A stretch of DNA of 42,949 nucleotides from Synergistaceae bacterium. Lineage in GTDB: Bacteria; Synergistota; Synergistia; Synergistales; Aminobacteriaceae. The notes under the pieces were generated by a model that did no database searches, was not told the origin of the DNA, and was given only the letters and a program-made list of their open reading frames with translations. Location of the stretch: contig WRHH01000021.1 in the NCBI GenBank assembly GCA_009783355.1, forward strand, positions 1 to 42,949. The letters are read 5' to 3'. Position numbers and translations under genes: made by a program. Positions 1 to 8,606 of this stretch are shown piece by piece (the first letter of the stretch is position 1; each line of letters starts with the position of its first letter).

Positions 1-2
1 CC

Positions 3-1124
3 CCTGCTGCGGCCAGCGCCGAGGACGGTTATGTACGGGTCACCATAAAGGGGACGAACGTCAACCTGCGGCCTCAGCCCAGGGCCGGCGGGAACGTCGT
101 TGCGAAGGTCAACACCGGCGACGTTTTCATCGCCGAGACATGGCCGGTCACAGACGTAAATGACGGCTCGAAGTGGTACAGGATAGTGTTCCGGCCCGAT
201 CCAAAAGACGGGATCGTCCCGTTTGTGAATACTTTTTCTTATTACGACGCGGAAATGGAGGCGGATGTGTCGCCCGCGGAGGCTTTTGTAAGCGCGCAGT
301 TCGCGAACGTAACGCCGCTTGCCGCCGGCGGCATGAAGCAGATAATGGAAACTCCCCGCGGGGGAGGATTCTCCGCTTTGGACACGTCAGCCGAAAATCA
401 GCGCCGCATGGCTTTGGACAAGGGAGTATTCAATGCCGACAACCTGTTTCCCGAGGGCTCGGAGGGGAAAAAATACGCGGTGTACAGTGAACCTTCAACA
501 AACTCCGGCAAAAAGAAATATCCGCTCACTGAAGAAAACGAGTATTTTGGCGCCATGTACGTGACGGACAAGTCGATCCCGGGCTGGCTCCAGATCATAG
601 GTGACAAAACGTGGTTCTCTTCCGGCTGGATCGAGGCGGAACCGGGGTTCTTGCAGGTTGAAGATTTTTCGTTGGGGCATTTCATGGCCCTTTGCCTTGG
701 CGCGAACGTCCCCGAGATAATGCGTAAGTGGGGGCCGGGCGTGATCACCGCGAGAGACAATTCAGCCCTTGAGGAGTCATACTGGCATGGTGTCACGGAC
801 ACGACAAAAATGTCCTTTGACGGGCTGGAGGTCAACTTCTTTATGGATACCAGAAATTTTGAGTTCACGCTCACCCGCCGGGGAGCGGGCATGGGAGGAA
901 TTTTCATCGGCGAGGCATGGTGCGATAAGGATTACCTGAAGCGCGTATTCGCGCACTTTCCACCGGAAAAAATCCAGGCCGGCAAAAGTGACGACGGCGC
1001 CGAATCGTGGCGTTTGGAACTCGGCCGCGACGGCTGGTTTTACGGCTATGAAATAACGTTCGGCTCTGACGGACTTGTGAGCGAACTCCATTTCTACTGC
1101 CGTGACGCGAACCTAATGTATTGA
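3..1124 (+). CDS. Secreted SH3-domain protein, 5' end outside window
   Basis: The reading frame is open from the first bases of the window, so the start codon and most of any signal peptide lie to the left. The first visible residues (PAAASAEDG) look like the region around a signal-peptidase site. Next comes a bacterial SH3 (SH3_3-like) stretch with the typical VNLRPQPRAGGNVVAKV pattern, which in this family usually binds peptidoglycan or peptide. The remaining ~300 residues contain no domain I recognise; they are rich in Trp, Gly and acidic residues, as in envelope proteins. The first in-frame ATG at 186 would cut through the SH3 domain and is not the start. The next gene follows after 23 bases behind a strong ribosome-binding site, so the two are probably co-transcribed. 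Confidence 0.75.
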   Translation, partial: PAAASAEDGYVRVTIKGTNVNLRPQPRAGGNVVAKVNTGDVFIAETWPVTDVNDGSKWYRIVFRPDPKDGIVPFVNTFSYYDAEMEADVSPAEAFVSAQFANVTPLAAGGMKQIMETPRGGGFSALDTSAENQRRMALDKGVFNADNLFPEGSEGKKYAVYSEPSTNSGKKKYPLTEENEYFGAMYVTDKSIPGWLQIIGDKTWFSSGWIEAEPGFLQVEDFSLGHFMALCLGANVPEIMRKWGPGVITARDNSALEESYWHGVTDTTKMSFDGLEVNFFMDTRNFEFTLTRRGAGMGGIFIGEAWCDKDYLKRVFAHFPPEKIQAGKSDDGAESWRLELGRDGWFYGYEITFGSDGLVSELHFYCRDANLMY

Positions 1125-1147
1125 CCAAAAATAAGGAGGAACAGTTT

Positions 1148-1996
1148 ATGAAAAAATTTTTTTTGAGATTTACGGCGGTATTTGCGTTTGTCCTGCTCTT
1201 ATCCGCGGCCTGCGCATGGGCGGCCGCGCCCGGCTCAGGAAAGCTCAGTATTGATGAAGCTTTGAACTTGATTTCAAAAGCGATACCCTACGAGGGCGAG
1301 GGCGAGATCAAGCCGCAGGAAAGCACATGGGAAAACGGCGTTGAGTTTTATCGCTTTGAAATTCATTGGTACGGCGACAGCGCGACATATGACAGTATCT
1401 CGGTCAATTCAAATACCGGGGCGATGGACAAAGAGGAGATCGAATACGATTACGCGCAGGCCATGCGCGAACATTGGCAAGGCAGTACATCCGGCGAAGT
1501 GACGCTCAAGGACGGCAACACCGGAAATACGGTGACCCTTTATCCGGGGGACGGGGATAACTATCTATTCTATGGCAACAATCGCGTCGGGTATAGCGTG
1601 CAAATTCCTCACAATTATTTCACGGAGATCGTTCTTTTGCCGGAAAACGAGGACGGAATGGTCCTGGGGACGAAAGACGGAACCGGGCAGTTTCGCGTGA
1701 CCGGAGGCTTTGTGCTGGACGACGAGGAAGTTACGCTCAGGGACTCGTTCAATAGCGTTGTAAAAGCCGTTGAAGAAAAAGGGGAATACCCTTCCTCTGA
1801 TATCGGGGAAGATTATTGGCAGGTTGTCTGGCGGGAAAAAGGCGAAACGCTCCACATTCGCAAGTTCGTCTTAAAAAAGGGCGCGGGCGTCTGGGCTGAA
1901 ATTGAAGTACACTACGCAGCCTCTGAAGGCGATGTCCATCCGTTTGCCAATGTAATTGATCACTCGATCGACAGCCTCGTGTTTGCTGAGGGTTAA
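1148..1996 (+). CDS. Secreted YcdB/PepSY-like protein of unknown function
   Basis: Encodes 282 residues. The ATG at 1148 is chosen because AAGGAGGA lies just upstream and the protein then begins with a clean signal peptide (MKKFFLRF, a hydrophobic core, then AWA-AAPG). An in-frame ATG at 1121 has no such support. After the signal peptide, residues ~35-100 (LSIDEALNLISKAIPYEG, then an FYRFEIHW strand and an acidic helix) resemble the PepSY/YcdB module, which is common in secreted Gram-positive and Synergistota proteins and sometimes acts as a protease propeptide or inhibitor. The C-terminal half is not recognised. It lies in tandem with the SH3 protein, suggesting a joint envelope role. The family match is by eye only. 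Confidence 0.7.
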   Translation: MKKFFLRFTAVFAFVLLLSAACAWAAAPGSGKLSIDEALNLISKAIPYEGEGEIKPQESTWENGVEFYRFEIHWYGDSATYDSISVNSNTGAMDKEEIEYDYAQAMREHWQGSTSGEVTLKDGNTGNTVTLYPGDGDNYLFYGNNRVGYSVQIPHNYFTEIVLLPENEDGMVLGTKDGTGQFRVTGGFVLDDEEVTLRDSFNSVVKAVEEKGEYPSSDIGEDYWQVVWREKGETLHIRKFVLKKGAGVWAEIEVHYAASEGDVHPFANVIDHSIDSLVFAEG

Positions 1997-2517
1997 GAGG
2001 GAAACAATAGAATAGTTATAGGGAAAGTCGTTAAGTGTAAATTTTGCGGTACGTTTTTGGAATTATAGATTGACATTCCCGCATATGCCGGGATAAAAAC
2101 AAAAAAGGGTTTGAAAAATTCCATTTTGATTGTATTTGCGATGAGCGTCCTTGTTTTCGACCTCCGGAGTTGTGCGCGCCCTCCGGGCTTTCTTAGCGCC
2201 GCGGACACCGTTCAGAACATTGCGCCTGATGTCGGTACTTGTTCATTGCCTATATTGCAGAGACGCTGAACAGTTTAGCCCACAAACATACAGCCACCGA
2301 CTGTATCCCATGCAAATACACGTCCCCGCGCAACCATAAATTTGCCGGGCAATAATAACGTCTGGTTTTTGTGACATAAGTCTGATGAAACGCCCAGTTA
2401 ACGACTGCTCATAGCAGAAGAGGAAGCCCAAAAATCCTTCATAATCAAGAAAATTCCTGGGTTTGCTAACGATAGCATCGTTGTTTATAGCCATAAAAAT
2501 GAACTGTATCGCCTATT
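1997..2517. other. Gene-poor stretch, probably decayed
   Basis: About 520 bases with no convincing gene. Short open frames exist on both strands, but none has a ribosome-binding site or recognisable protein features. The only structure I see is a small palindromic repeat near 2077-2093. A truncated ATPase gene starts immediately to the right on the minus strand, so this may be remains of its lost 3' part or of a former insertion. Confidence 0.5.
2074..2096. repeat. Short palindromic repeat (IPAYAGM type)
   Basis: TCCCG (2077-2081) and CGGGA (2089-2093) surround CATATG, giving a small near-palindrome. In translation on the minus strand it reads FIPAYAGMS, the peptide signature left by a dispersed palindromic repeat seen in many bacterial genomes. 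Only one copy is in this window, so repeat status rests on that resemblance. Confidence 0.4.
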
Positions 2518-2784
2518 TTAGAATGCTTTTTGCTCCCAATTCATTACAAAATTGTTTTCAAATTCATCTTCTGTGACAGTGTAGACATTTTTAAAATATA
2601 ATCTCTTAAATCTTTCCAGACCGAATTGAATGTGATTCTCTTCAGCCTTATGTGAATAGTGGCCTTTAATTGCATTTCTTGATTGATTCTTTTTTTCATT
2701 GTTCTCGCCTGCAATAATTGTTATGGCGTTGATTTCAATATCTGCGGTTTCTATCTTCCCTAGGTTCTTTATGCACAGATGCAT
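2518..2784 (-). pseudogene. 5' remnant of an AAA-family ATPase gene
   Basis: Starts with ATG at 2784 behind GGAGGAAG, a good ribosome-binding site. The first 30 residues (MHLCIKNLGKIETADIEIN, then ITIIAGENN) match the N-terminus of SMC/OLD-like AAA ATPases, where the next residues should be TGKST, the Walker A lysine. Here the frame continues as EKKNQSRNAI, so the nucleotide-binding loop is missing, and the frame stops after 88 residues while such proteins usually run to 300-600. This is best read as a gene broken by deletion or rearrangement. A perfect 6-base inverted repeat (2814-2819 / 2826-2831) lies upstream. Confidence 0.65.
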
Positions 2785-2894
2785 GTTACTTCCTCCCGAC
2801 TATATCTTGCATATGGAATATTGCCATTCCAAACATTAAACTGATATGTCAAATATGAAATTTCTCATATTATAACCTACTCGGCTTGCATCGT

Positions 2895-2924
2895 TTGAAA
2901 AAATGATGAAACATACGTTATAAT
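2895..2924 (+). promoter_or_regulatory. Sigma-70-type promoter for the antiporter gene
   Basis: TTGAAA at 2895-2900 and a perfect TATAAT at 2919-2924, 18 bases apart. Transcription would start about 45 bases before the antiporter ATG. Confidence 0.6.
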
Positions 2925-2977
2925 CTAAATGAAAAACGAAAAGACAAAAAGACGGCTTGCGTGAAGGGGTGGTTCTC

Positions 2978-5290
2978 ATGCACTTGCCTCAGTTAATTAT
3001 TGATCTGGCGCTTATATTAATAGTTAGCGGCATTACAACTGTAGTATTCAAAAAAATCCGTCAGCCGCTTGTGTTGGGATATATTGTAGCAGGTTTTTTA
3101 ACGGGGCCTTTTTTTGCCGTACTGCCAACGGTGACTGATATGGAATCCATACACCTTTGGTCAGAAATAGGAATAATCTGCCTTATGTTTGCGCTGGGGC
3201 TTGACTGTAGTTTCCATAAACTGGCAAATGTTGGCGGCGCAGCAATAACCACGTCATTGACGGAAGTGTGCGGGTTGTTTTTGTTTGGATTCTTATCCGG
3301 TCATATGCTTGGCTGGAGTACACTTGACAACGTTATGTTGGGCGGCATACTGTCAATGTCTTCCACTACCATTATCATTAAAGCCTTTGAAGAACTGCAT
3401 CTTATGAAGCAAAAATTTATAGCGATTGTGTTTGGCGCGCTTATCCTTGAGGATATTGTTGGCGTGATGATGATGGCGTTCATGTCCACATTCGCGCTTG
3501 GCGCCGACAATAACGGGATAGCGCTCACGATAATGCGCCTTATGTTTTATTTGGTACTTTGGCTTATTCTAGGAATATACGTTATACCTACCCTGCTCAA
3601 CCACGCTCGTGAACTCATGAGCGACGAGACGCTGCTGATTATCTCGCTGGGCATTTGTTTCGGAATGGTTCTTTTGTTCTCATATGTGGGGTTCTCCACT
3701 GCGCTGGGTTCTTTTGTCGCAGGTACGATCCTGGCGGGAACGGTTTATGTAGAAAGAATAGAGCATTTGCTGAAACCTGTTAAGGATTTGTTTGGAGCAG
3801 TGTTCTTTATTTCTGTTGGAATGCTTGTCGACCCCGCCATGCTCGTTCGTTATACCTGGCCTATAGTCGTAATCACGTTGGCGACGATCATGGGAAAACT
3901 AATTTTTTCGTCATTGGGCGTATTATTATCAGGTAGACCGTTATATACTGCCATATGTTGCGGCGCGAGTCTCGCTCAGATTGGAGAATTCGCGTTCATC
4001 ATCGCGTCTTTAGGAATTAGCCTTAAGCTAAGCAGTGATTTTATATACCCTGTTGTGGTTTCTGTTTCGGTCATCACTACTTTTACGACACCGTTTTTTA
4101 TTAAAAACACCGATATAATATACGAGCTGACAAAAAAAATAATTCCATCAAGTCTGCTTAAGAAAATTGATAAAAATGTGCCGGAAGGAAATATTGAAAA
4201 AGAAAAAGAGAAGTACTGGAGAGGTTTTTTGAAGGGATATTTCACCAGTCTGTCTCTTAAAGTAATAATGCTTTTTGGCATTTTTCAGGCTGGCATACAT
4301 TTTATCGAACCGTTTATTAAAAATTATTATCCAAAAGTTGGGGGAGAGCTATTGACCACGTCCATTATCCTGTTGTGTATGTCTCCGTTTTTAAGTACCT
4401 TACTCTCCCAGCGGGACAAAAATTTCCCCTTGCTGCTGATGAAATCAAAAGTAAACCGTCTCCCGTTGTTCATGTTTTTAGTCGCCAGAATTACCATAAC
4501 CGTTTTCATTATTAAAATCACGTTGGATACATTCTTGAGCATATCAACTGCGTGGTTGATTGTACCGGTTATCGTTTTCATGATAAGTGTTTCGCGCTCC
4601 GATTGGTTCATTGGGAAATATCTTGAGATAGAAGCCCGTTTTTTAGCAAACTTTAACGAAAAAAGACTGCTAGATGAGTCTATGCAAAGCGAAGGCGAAT
4701 ACTCTCAAGAAGGCGGTATGCCGCGCGACAGGTGGATAAATGAGCAACTTTGGGTGACAGTTTATTCTGTGGAGAAGGATTGCAACGTCATAGGTCACAC
4801 ACTAAGATCTTTAAAATGGGGATATGATTATAAAGTGAATGTAATAAAAATCATTTCCGGAAAAAAGCATTTAAATATTCCCGAAGGGCGCCATAAGCTG
4901 CACGTTAATGACACTCTCTTTTTAATGTGCACAAGAGAGCAGATAGAATTGTTTGAGCTTGCTGCAGCTAAGAAGCATACGGGGCTTATAAAGCAGAAAG
5001 ACCCGGTAATGCTCCGGGACTTCATTTCGGACTCAGATAACGAGCTAAATGAGGACCGGATGTTCTGCCATGCGATAACGGTGAAGCGAGGGCTTCGTTT
5101 CGTGGGCAAAAATTTAAAGGAATCGAAGATGCGCACGGATTTTTACTGCGACGTCATAGGCATTCATAGAGGAAATTACCCCATCATCTACCCCGATGTA
5201 CAGTTTGTCATGAACAAAGGCGATCAAATATGGCTTCTAGGAGGGCATAAAATGGTTAGCAGACTGAAAATGGAAGGGATTATTCCATAA
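2978..5290 (+). CDS. CPA2-family monovalent cation/proton antiporter (KefB/YbaL-like)
   Basis: Encodes 770 residues. The ATG at 2978 is preferred because AAGGGGTGG sits six bases upstream; a TTG at 2957 lies before that site. Residues ~1-390 form the CPA2 exchanger domain with about a dozen hydrophobic segments, including family patterns such as PLVLGYIVAGFLTGP, LMFALGLD, EDIVGVMM and AQIGEFAFI. A second hydrophobic part (~430-560) follows, and the C-terminal ~200 residues look like two TrkA-C (RCK_C)-like regulatory modules (NVIGHTLRSL..., FVGKNLKESKM...). Known members exchange K+ or Na+ for H+ at the inner membrane. There is no Rossmann TrkA-N GxGxxG motif, so this is closer to transporters carrying only TrkA-C domains. 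Single gene with its own promoter. Confidence 0.88.
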   Translation: MHLPQLIIDLALILIVSGITTVVFKKIRQPLVLGYIVAGFLTGPFFAVLPTVTDMESIHLWSEIGIICLMFALGLDCSFHKLANVGGAAITTSLTEVCGLFLFGFLSGHMLGWSTLDNVMLGGILSMSSTTIIIKAFEELHLMKQKFIAIVFGALILEDIVGVMMMAFMSTFALGADNNGIALTIMRLMFYLVLWLILGIYVIPTLLNHARELMSDETLLIISLGICFGMVLLFSYVGFSTALGSFVAGTILAGTVYVERIEHLLKPVKDLFGAVFFISVGMLVDPAMLVRYTWPIVVITLATIMGKLIFSSLGVLLSGRPLYTAICCGASLAQIGEFAFIIASLGISLKLSSDFIYPVVVSVSVITTFTTPFFIKNTDIIYELTKKIIPSSLLKKIDKNVPEGNIEKEKEKYWRGFLKGYFTSLSLKVIMLFGIFQAGIHFIEPFIKNYYPKVGGELLTTSIILLCMSPFLSTLLSQRDKNFPLLLMKSKVNRLPLFMFLVARITITVFIIKITLDTFLSISTAWLIVPVIVFMISVSRSDWFIGKYLEIEARFLANFNEKRLLDESMQSEGEYSQEGGMPRDRWINEQLWVTVYSVEKDCNVIGHTLRSLKWGYDYKVNVIKIISGKKHLNIPEGRHKLHVNDTLFLMCTREQIELFELAAAKKHTGLIKQKDPVMLRDFISDSDNELNEDRMFCHAITVKRGLRFVGKNLKESKMRTDFYCDVIGIHRGNYPIIYPDVQFVMNKGDQIWLLGGHKMVSRLKMEGIIP

Positions 5291-5336
5291 GGAGTACTAT
5301 AAAATAATGTTTTTTTGACTCAATCGGGCAATAAAA

Positions 5337-5412
5337 TGGTGGCCCCAACGGGGTTCGAACCCGTGTTTTAGCCTTGAGAGGGCTACGACCTAGGCCGCTA
5401 GTCGATGGGGCC
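5337..5412 (-). tRNA. tRNA-Glu (CTC)
   Basis: 76 bases on the minus strand with the 3' CCA encoded. The acceptor stem GGCCCCA/TGGGGCC, D stem GAC/GTC, anticodon stem TAGCC/GGCTA around loop CTCTCAA, and T arm ACGGG-TTCGAAC-CCCGT all pair. The loop places CTC at positions 34-36, decoding GAG. Confidence 0.95.
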
Positions 5413-5425
5413 ACATTTTGGAAAT

Positions 5426-5499
5426 TGGCTGGGGAACAGGGACTCGAACCCCAATTACCTGATCCAGAGTCAGGCGTGCTGCCATTGCACCATTCCCCA
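5426..5499 (-). tRNA. tRNA-Gln (CTG)
   Basis: 74 bases on the minus strand with encoded CCA. The acceptor TGGGGAA/TTCCCCA and anticodon arm CCTGA-CTCTGGA-TCAGG give anticodon CTG. It lies 13 bases upstream of tRNA-Glu (CTC) in the same direction, so both probably come from one transcript. Confidence 0.95.
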
Positions 5500-5550
5500 A
5501 CTGTCAACAAACAAAAATTATACCCTAAACTATACAGTTGTCAACCACTA

Positions 5551-5571
5551 TTCAATGTTCAATGTTCAATG
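5551..5571. repeat. Heptanucleotide repeat, three TTCAATG units
   Basis: Three exact tandem copies of TTCAATG. The stop codon of the MFS gene lies inside the array. A related, degenerate array is at 5600-5623. Confidence 0.8.
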
Positions 5572-6893
5572 TTTTTGGCATTAGTCTTTTCATTATGCGT
5601 TGAGCATTGAGAATTGTGCATTGTCTCAGCAACATTCTGCGCATGAGTCTCGAAACAGAAGAAACTAGAAAACGTACTGGCTAAAGAGATAATAAAACAT
5701 GCAATTAAAACATTATTAAACTTTGCAGTTTGGGATAAATTCTCTCCTAAATCAGCAATATAACCTAGTAAAGAAGTTCCAATAGCTATGCCCAAAAAGC
5801 CAATTGTATTAAGAACAGCTATAGCGGTGCCGGTACTTGAAATTGGAGAAACCTCTTTTGTTATAGCCATAGAAAGAGGGAATACGCCTGAACTTATTCC
5901 CATTGCAAAAAGTAATGAACCGATAATAAAATTGTTTCCGGTGCTCCAAAATGCCATTAAACCCCACATGCATGAACAAATAATTGAACCTGTTATGATT
6001 ATAATTCTTCTTCGCTTAAGTTTGTCCGATATAACGCCGCTTAGTACGCTTCCTATCATTATTCCTACCGTCGCAAATGTTCCAATATTTGCCGCAGTAG
6101 TTGAACTCATTTTATATACTTCCCGCAGCCATGGAACAAGCCAGGCGCCTACAAAAGAAATAAACGCCGCTTGATTAAAAAGATAAAAAATTGATGCGCC
6201 GTATATGCGTTTTTCACGTGCAACTATACGAATTCCTTGAATTATACTTAGTTTTTCAACATGTTTATCATTTTGAGAATTAAGTGGTTGCAATCCCACG
6301 TCTTCCGGCTTATTCTTCACCATAAGAAAGCATATAATTCCGATTGTGACGGTCAACAGCGCTATAGTAAAAAAAGAATTCCGCCATCCGGTCAAGAGCG
6401 CCAGTAGGGCAAAAGGGTATTGCCCTGCCGCCCCGCCAAGATTGCCAATAAATATGGAAAATCCTGATAATGTTGCAAACACTCTGCTGGGAAACCATTG
6501 CGATTGAATTTTTAAAAGGCAAACAAATACTGTTGCCATACCGGCGCCAATAAAAAATCTTCCGATAAAAAGCATCGTAGGATTCACCGCGAATGCAAAC
6601 AGTAAAGTCGCCGTACCTCCAACCAATACTCCTGTTGCAACAGTCTTGCGCGGCCCCCAGCTATCTGCAAGCAATCCTGCCGGAATCTGCATTATCATGT
6701 AAGCGTAGAAATACATGGAGGCCATAACGCCGAAAACAGTTCTGCTTATACCGAATTCTGACGATATTTCATCGTTCACTGTTCCAATGGAAGTTCGGTG
6801 GATAAATGTCAGAAAAAAGCAAAATGCAATAATTCCCCATGAACTCCAAGCTATTTTTAATGCGGATATTTTTGATTCTTTTGAAGCCGTGAT
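5559..6893 (-). CDS. Major facilitator superfamily transporter, apparent non-AUG start
   Basis: Encodes about 444 residues with the MFS pattern of twelve hydrophobic segments, including the loop 2-3 motif GLLADSWGPRK and the central repeat GVISDKLKRRR. It resembles the sugar-phosphate/organic-anion branch; the substrate is unknown. The first standard start, GTG at 6779, would remove segment 1. The in-frame sequence upstream of it encodes that missing helix (WGIIAFCFFLTFIHRTSIG) and runs back to a stop codon next to AAGGAGG (6905-6899). The only codons available after that site are ATT (6896), ATC (6893) and ACG (6890); ATC has the best spacing and is used here. The last ~20 residues (MHNSQCSTHNEKTNAKNIEH) come from heptamer repeats, so the original stop may have been lost. 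It lies alone between two tRNA clusters. Confidence 0.8.
   Translation of the reverse strand: MTASKESKISALKIAWSSWGIIAFCFFLTFIHRTSIGTVNDEISSEFGISRTVFGVMASMYFYAYMIMQIPAGLLADSWGPRKTVATGVLVGGTATLLFAFAVNPTMLFIGRFFIGAGMATVFVCLLKIQSQWFPSRVFATLSGFSIFIGNLGGAAGQYPFALLALLTGWRNSFFTIALLTVTIGIICFLMVKNKPEDVGLQPLNSQNDKHVEKLSIIQGIRIVAREKRIYGASIFYLFNQAAFISFVGAWLVPWLREVYKMSSTTAANIGTFATVGIMIGSVLSGVISDKLKRRRIIIITGSIICSCMWGLMAFWSTGNNFIIGSLLFAMGISSGVFPLSMAITKEVSPISSTGTAIAVLNTIGFLGIAIGTSLLGYIADLGENLSQTAKFNNVLIACFIISLASTFSSFFCFETHAQNVAETMHNSQCSTHNEKTNAKNIEH
5600..5623. repeat. Degenerate heptamer array at the end of the MFS gene
   Basis: TTGAGCA, TTGAGAA, TTGTGCA, TTG in succession: a seven-base period with variable positions. 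It encodes part of the MFS C-terminal tail on the minus strand. Confidence 0.6.
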
Positions 6894-6998
6894 AATCGCC
6901 TCCTTCTAATTAATTCAGTAAAATCCTCATTATTACCTGCTGAATCTGGCTCGTCCTGAGTTGAAATTCATACTTCTTGAGAAATTTACACGCTGAAT

Positions 6999-7026
6999 AT
7001 TATACTTTGGTCTATGAAAAAGACAA
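6999..7026 (-). promoter_or_regulatory. Probable promoter of the MFS gene
   Basis: On the minus strand TTGTCT (7026-7021) and a perfect TATAAT (7004-6999) are 16 bases apart. This leaves a leader of about 95 bases before the ribosome-binding site; I see no known riboswitch in it. Confidence 0.45.
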
Positions 7027-7192
7027 CCGAAATTAAAACCATTAAGAAACATGCTGAGCAACAACAAAAGCAGGAAGACTAAAGGCTACCCGCGTATAGA
7101 GAGAATATTCCCAGTATCCTTGCCTTGAGAATGGATATTTTGGATAATTTTATAAAACACCTAATATATCTTAGTTGAACTTGGAGGAAAAG

Positions 7193-8356
7193 ATGGACGA
7201 TAAGGGAGAGATTACAAGCGTACATTCAGTTGATGAAAAACTCACTCTGGGGATATGGACAAAAGATGGCATGCCGAGGCTTTTAATAGAAAATAAAGCT
7301 AAAAAGTCTGGAGCTAAAAAGAAACTTGTACATTTTAGTTGGGTAGAAAAAAACGATAGAATACTTTCCATGAGAGGAGAGAAGAGAAACGAAACGTATA
7401 ATTATGAAATACACCAACTTGAACCTACAATAAAGCATATTCTTGAAGAGTATTCAGTGTACTCAAAATTTAAAATGTTTTATTGGAAAACGATAACATC
7501 TCTAAGTAATATGATTGGGACTCCATCGAATATACTTGATAATGCAGAGATGGCTTTGATGCCCGAAAAAAAACGCTTCTTTCTCTGGGTTTGCGATATG
7601 ACAAAGAGCAAGAGCGAAGGTTTTTACCGCCCGTTTTTCCCAATGAATGAAGAAGAAAAAAGTATGATGCCATCACCTGAAGGAGTGCCTTTCTCTGGCG
7701 GTCAGAAGGGAGTGGAGTATTTTTACAAGACGGGGATTATGAGAAAATTAATGGGAATAAACCCGTCGCGCTGGTATCGTCCATTGCAGATAGCAGCAGC
7801 TGCAATCCTTATGGATTTTTCATTTTGCGGGGAAGACGGAAGCGAAATGGCCAAATTATTATGGAATGACAATACCTATGATACTATGAGTTTAAAACCG
7901 GATGAACCAAAAATTGTAAAGCTTGGAGAAAGGATAAACCTATATATCAGACATTTTGATGCAGTCAAACGCATAGAGTATGAAGAAGGAGTCTACGACT
8001 CAGTTGCTGAACTGCAAAAACGCGGATATGAAAGAAAAAGGAGGTTCAGTATCCCTCTCGGCGCAATCGGCGATGTTGAATATACCGTAACTGTATTTGA
8101 AAAAGAAGGGGCGCCGGTCGCGTTTACGTGCGTTCCGCGCAGCGTGACAATCAGGCACGAAAATGACATTATTTATCATATTCCTCAGGAAGTGATAAAT
8201 AAAGCGGAGCAGGATGATACGCTTAACGAAGGGAATATAGATGAATTCTTTTCCATAACGTCGCTTATAAAAGCAAAGCAATGTAACGATTGGCTTGAAA
8301 GAATAGCTTTTTTTGTATCGGCTTTCACAGGCGTAAAAACAACGCAAAAAGTTTAA
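7193..8356 (+). CDS. Unrecognised cytoplasmic protein (387 residues)
   Basis: I do not recognise this protein. The ATG at 7193 is chosen because GGAGGA lies seven bases upstream; an in-frame TTG at 7175 is before that site. There is no signal peptide or membrane segment, so it is probably cytoplasmic. The N-terminal ~80 residues are basic and lysine-rich, the centre has several aromatic-rich segments (FKMFYWKTITSL, FFLWVCDMTKSK, FYRPFFPMNEEEK), and the C-terminal third looks beta-rich. No nucleotide-binding, nuclease or helix-turn-helix motif is visible. It sits alone between the MFS gene (divergent) and a tRNA promoter; codon use resembles its neighbours. Confidence 0.75.
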   Translation: MDDKGEITSVHSVDEKLTLGIWTKDGMPRLLIENKAKKSGAKKKLVHFSWVEKNDRILSMRGEKRNETYNYEIHQLEPTIKHILEEYSVYSKFKMFYWKTITSLSNMIGTPSNILDNAEMALMPEKKRFFLWVCDMTKSKSEGFYRPFFPMNEEEKSMMPSPEGVPFSGGQKGVEYFYKTGIMRKLMGINPSRWYRPLQIAAAAILMDFSFCGEDGSEMAKLLWNDNTYDTMSLKPDEPKIVKLGERINLYIRHFDAVKRIEYEEGVYDSVAELQKRGYERKRRFSIPLGAIGDVEYTVTVFEKEGAPVAFTCVPRSVTIRHENDIIYHIPQEVINKAEQDDTLNEGNIDEFFSITSLIKAKQCNDWLERIAFFVSAFTGVKTTQKV

Positions 8357-8429
8357 AAAGGCGGAATACAGTGGTATTGAACGTTTAGGATATATTACGG
8401 TTAAATTTTGACGCTTGACGAAATATATA

Positions 8430-8458
8430 TTGACTCGTGACACATTCGTCTGTATAAT
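8430..8458 (+). promoter_or_regulatory. Strong promoter of the tRNA-Lys-Glu-Thr cluster
   Basis: TTGACT (8430-8435) and TATAAT (8453-8458) are 17 bases apart, nearly consensus. Transcription would begin a few bases before tRNA-Lys at 8475. Confidence 0.8.
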
Positions 8459-8474
8459 ATCTCTTTGTTGTCAC

Positions 8475-8550
8475 GAGCCGTTAGCTCAGTCGGTAGAGCA
8501 CCGGACTTTTAATCCGGGTGTCGAGGGTTCAAGTCCCTCACGGCTCACCA
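8475..8550 (+). tRNA. tRNA-Lys (TTT)
   Basis: 76 bases with encoded CCA. The acceptor GAGCCGT/ACGGCTC, anticodon arm CCGGA-CTTTTAA-TCCGG and T arm GAGGG-TTCAAGT-CCCTC pair fully; the anticodon is TTT. Confidence 0.96.
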
Positions 8551-8606
8551 TATGCAAGTAGTTTGTATGAAATTCATTTGTACGAAATTACTGTATTTGT
8601 TTTTGC

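Noticed and set aside
2243..2494. 83-codon minus-strand frame
   Set aside because: No ribosome-binding site and no recognisable sequence; it lies in the decayed region.
7015..7083. 22-codon frame (MKKTTEIKTIKKHAEQQQ...)
   Set aside because: No ribosome-binding site, and it overlaps the -35 area of the MFS promoter; too short to support.
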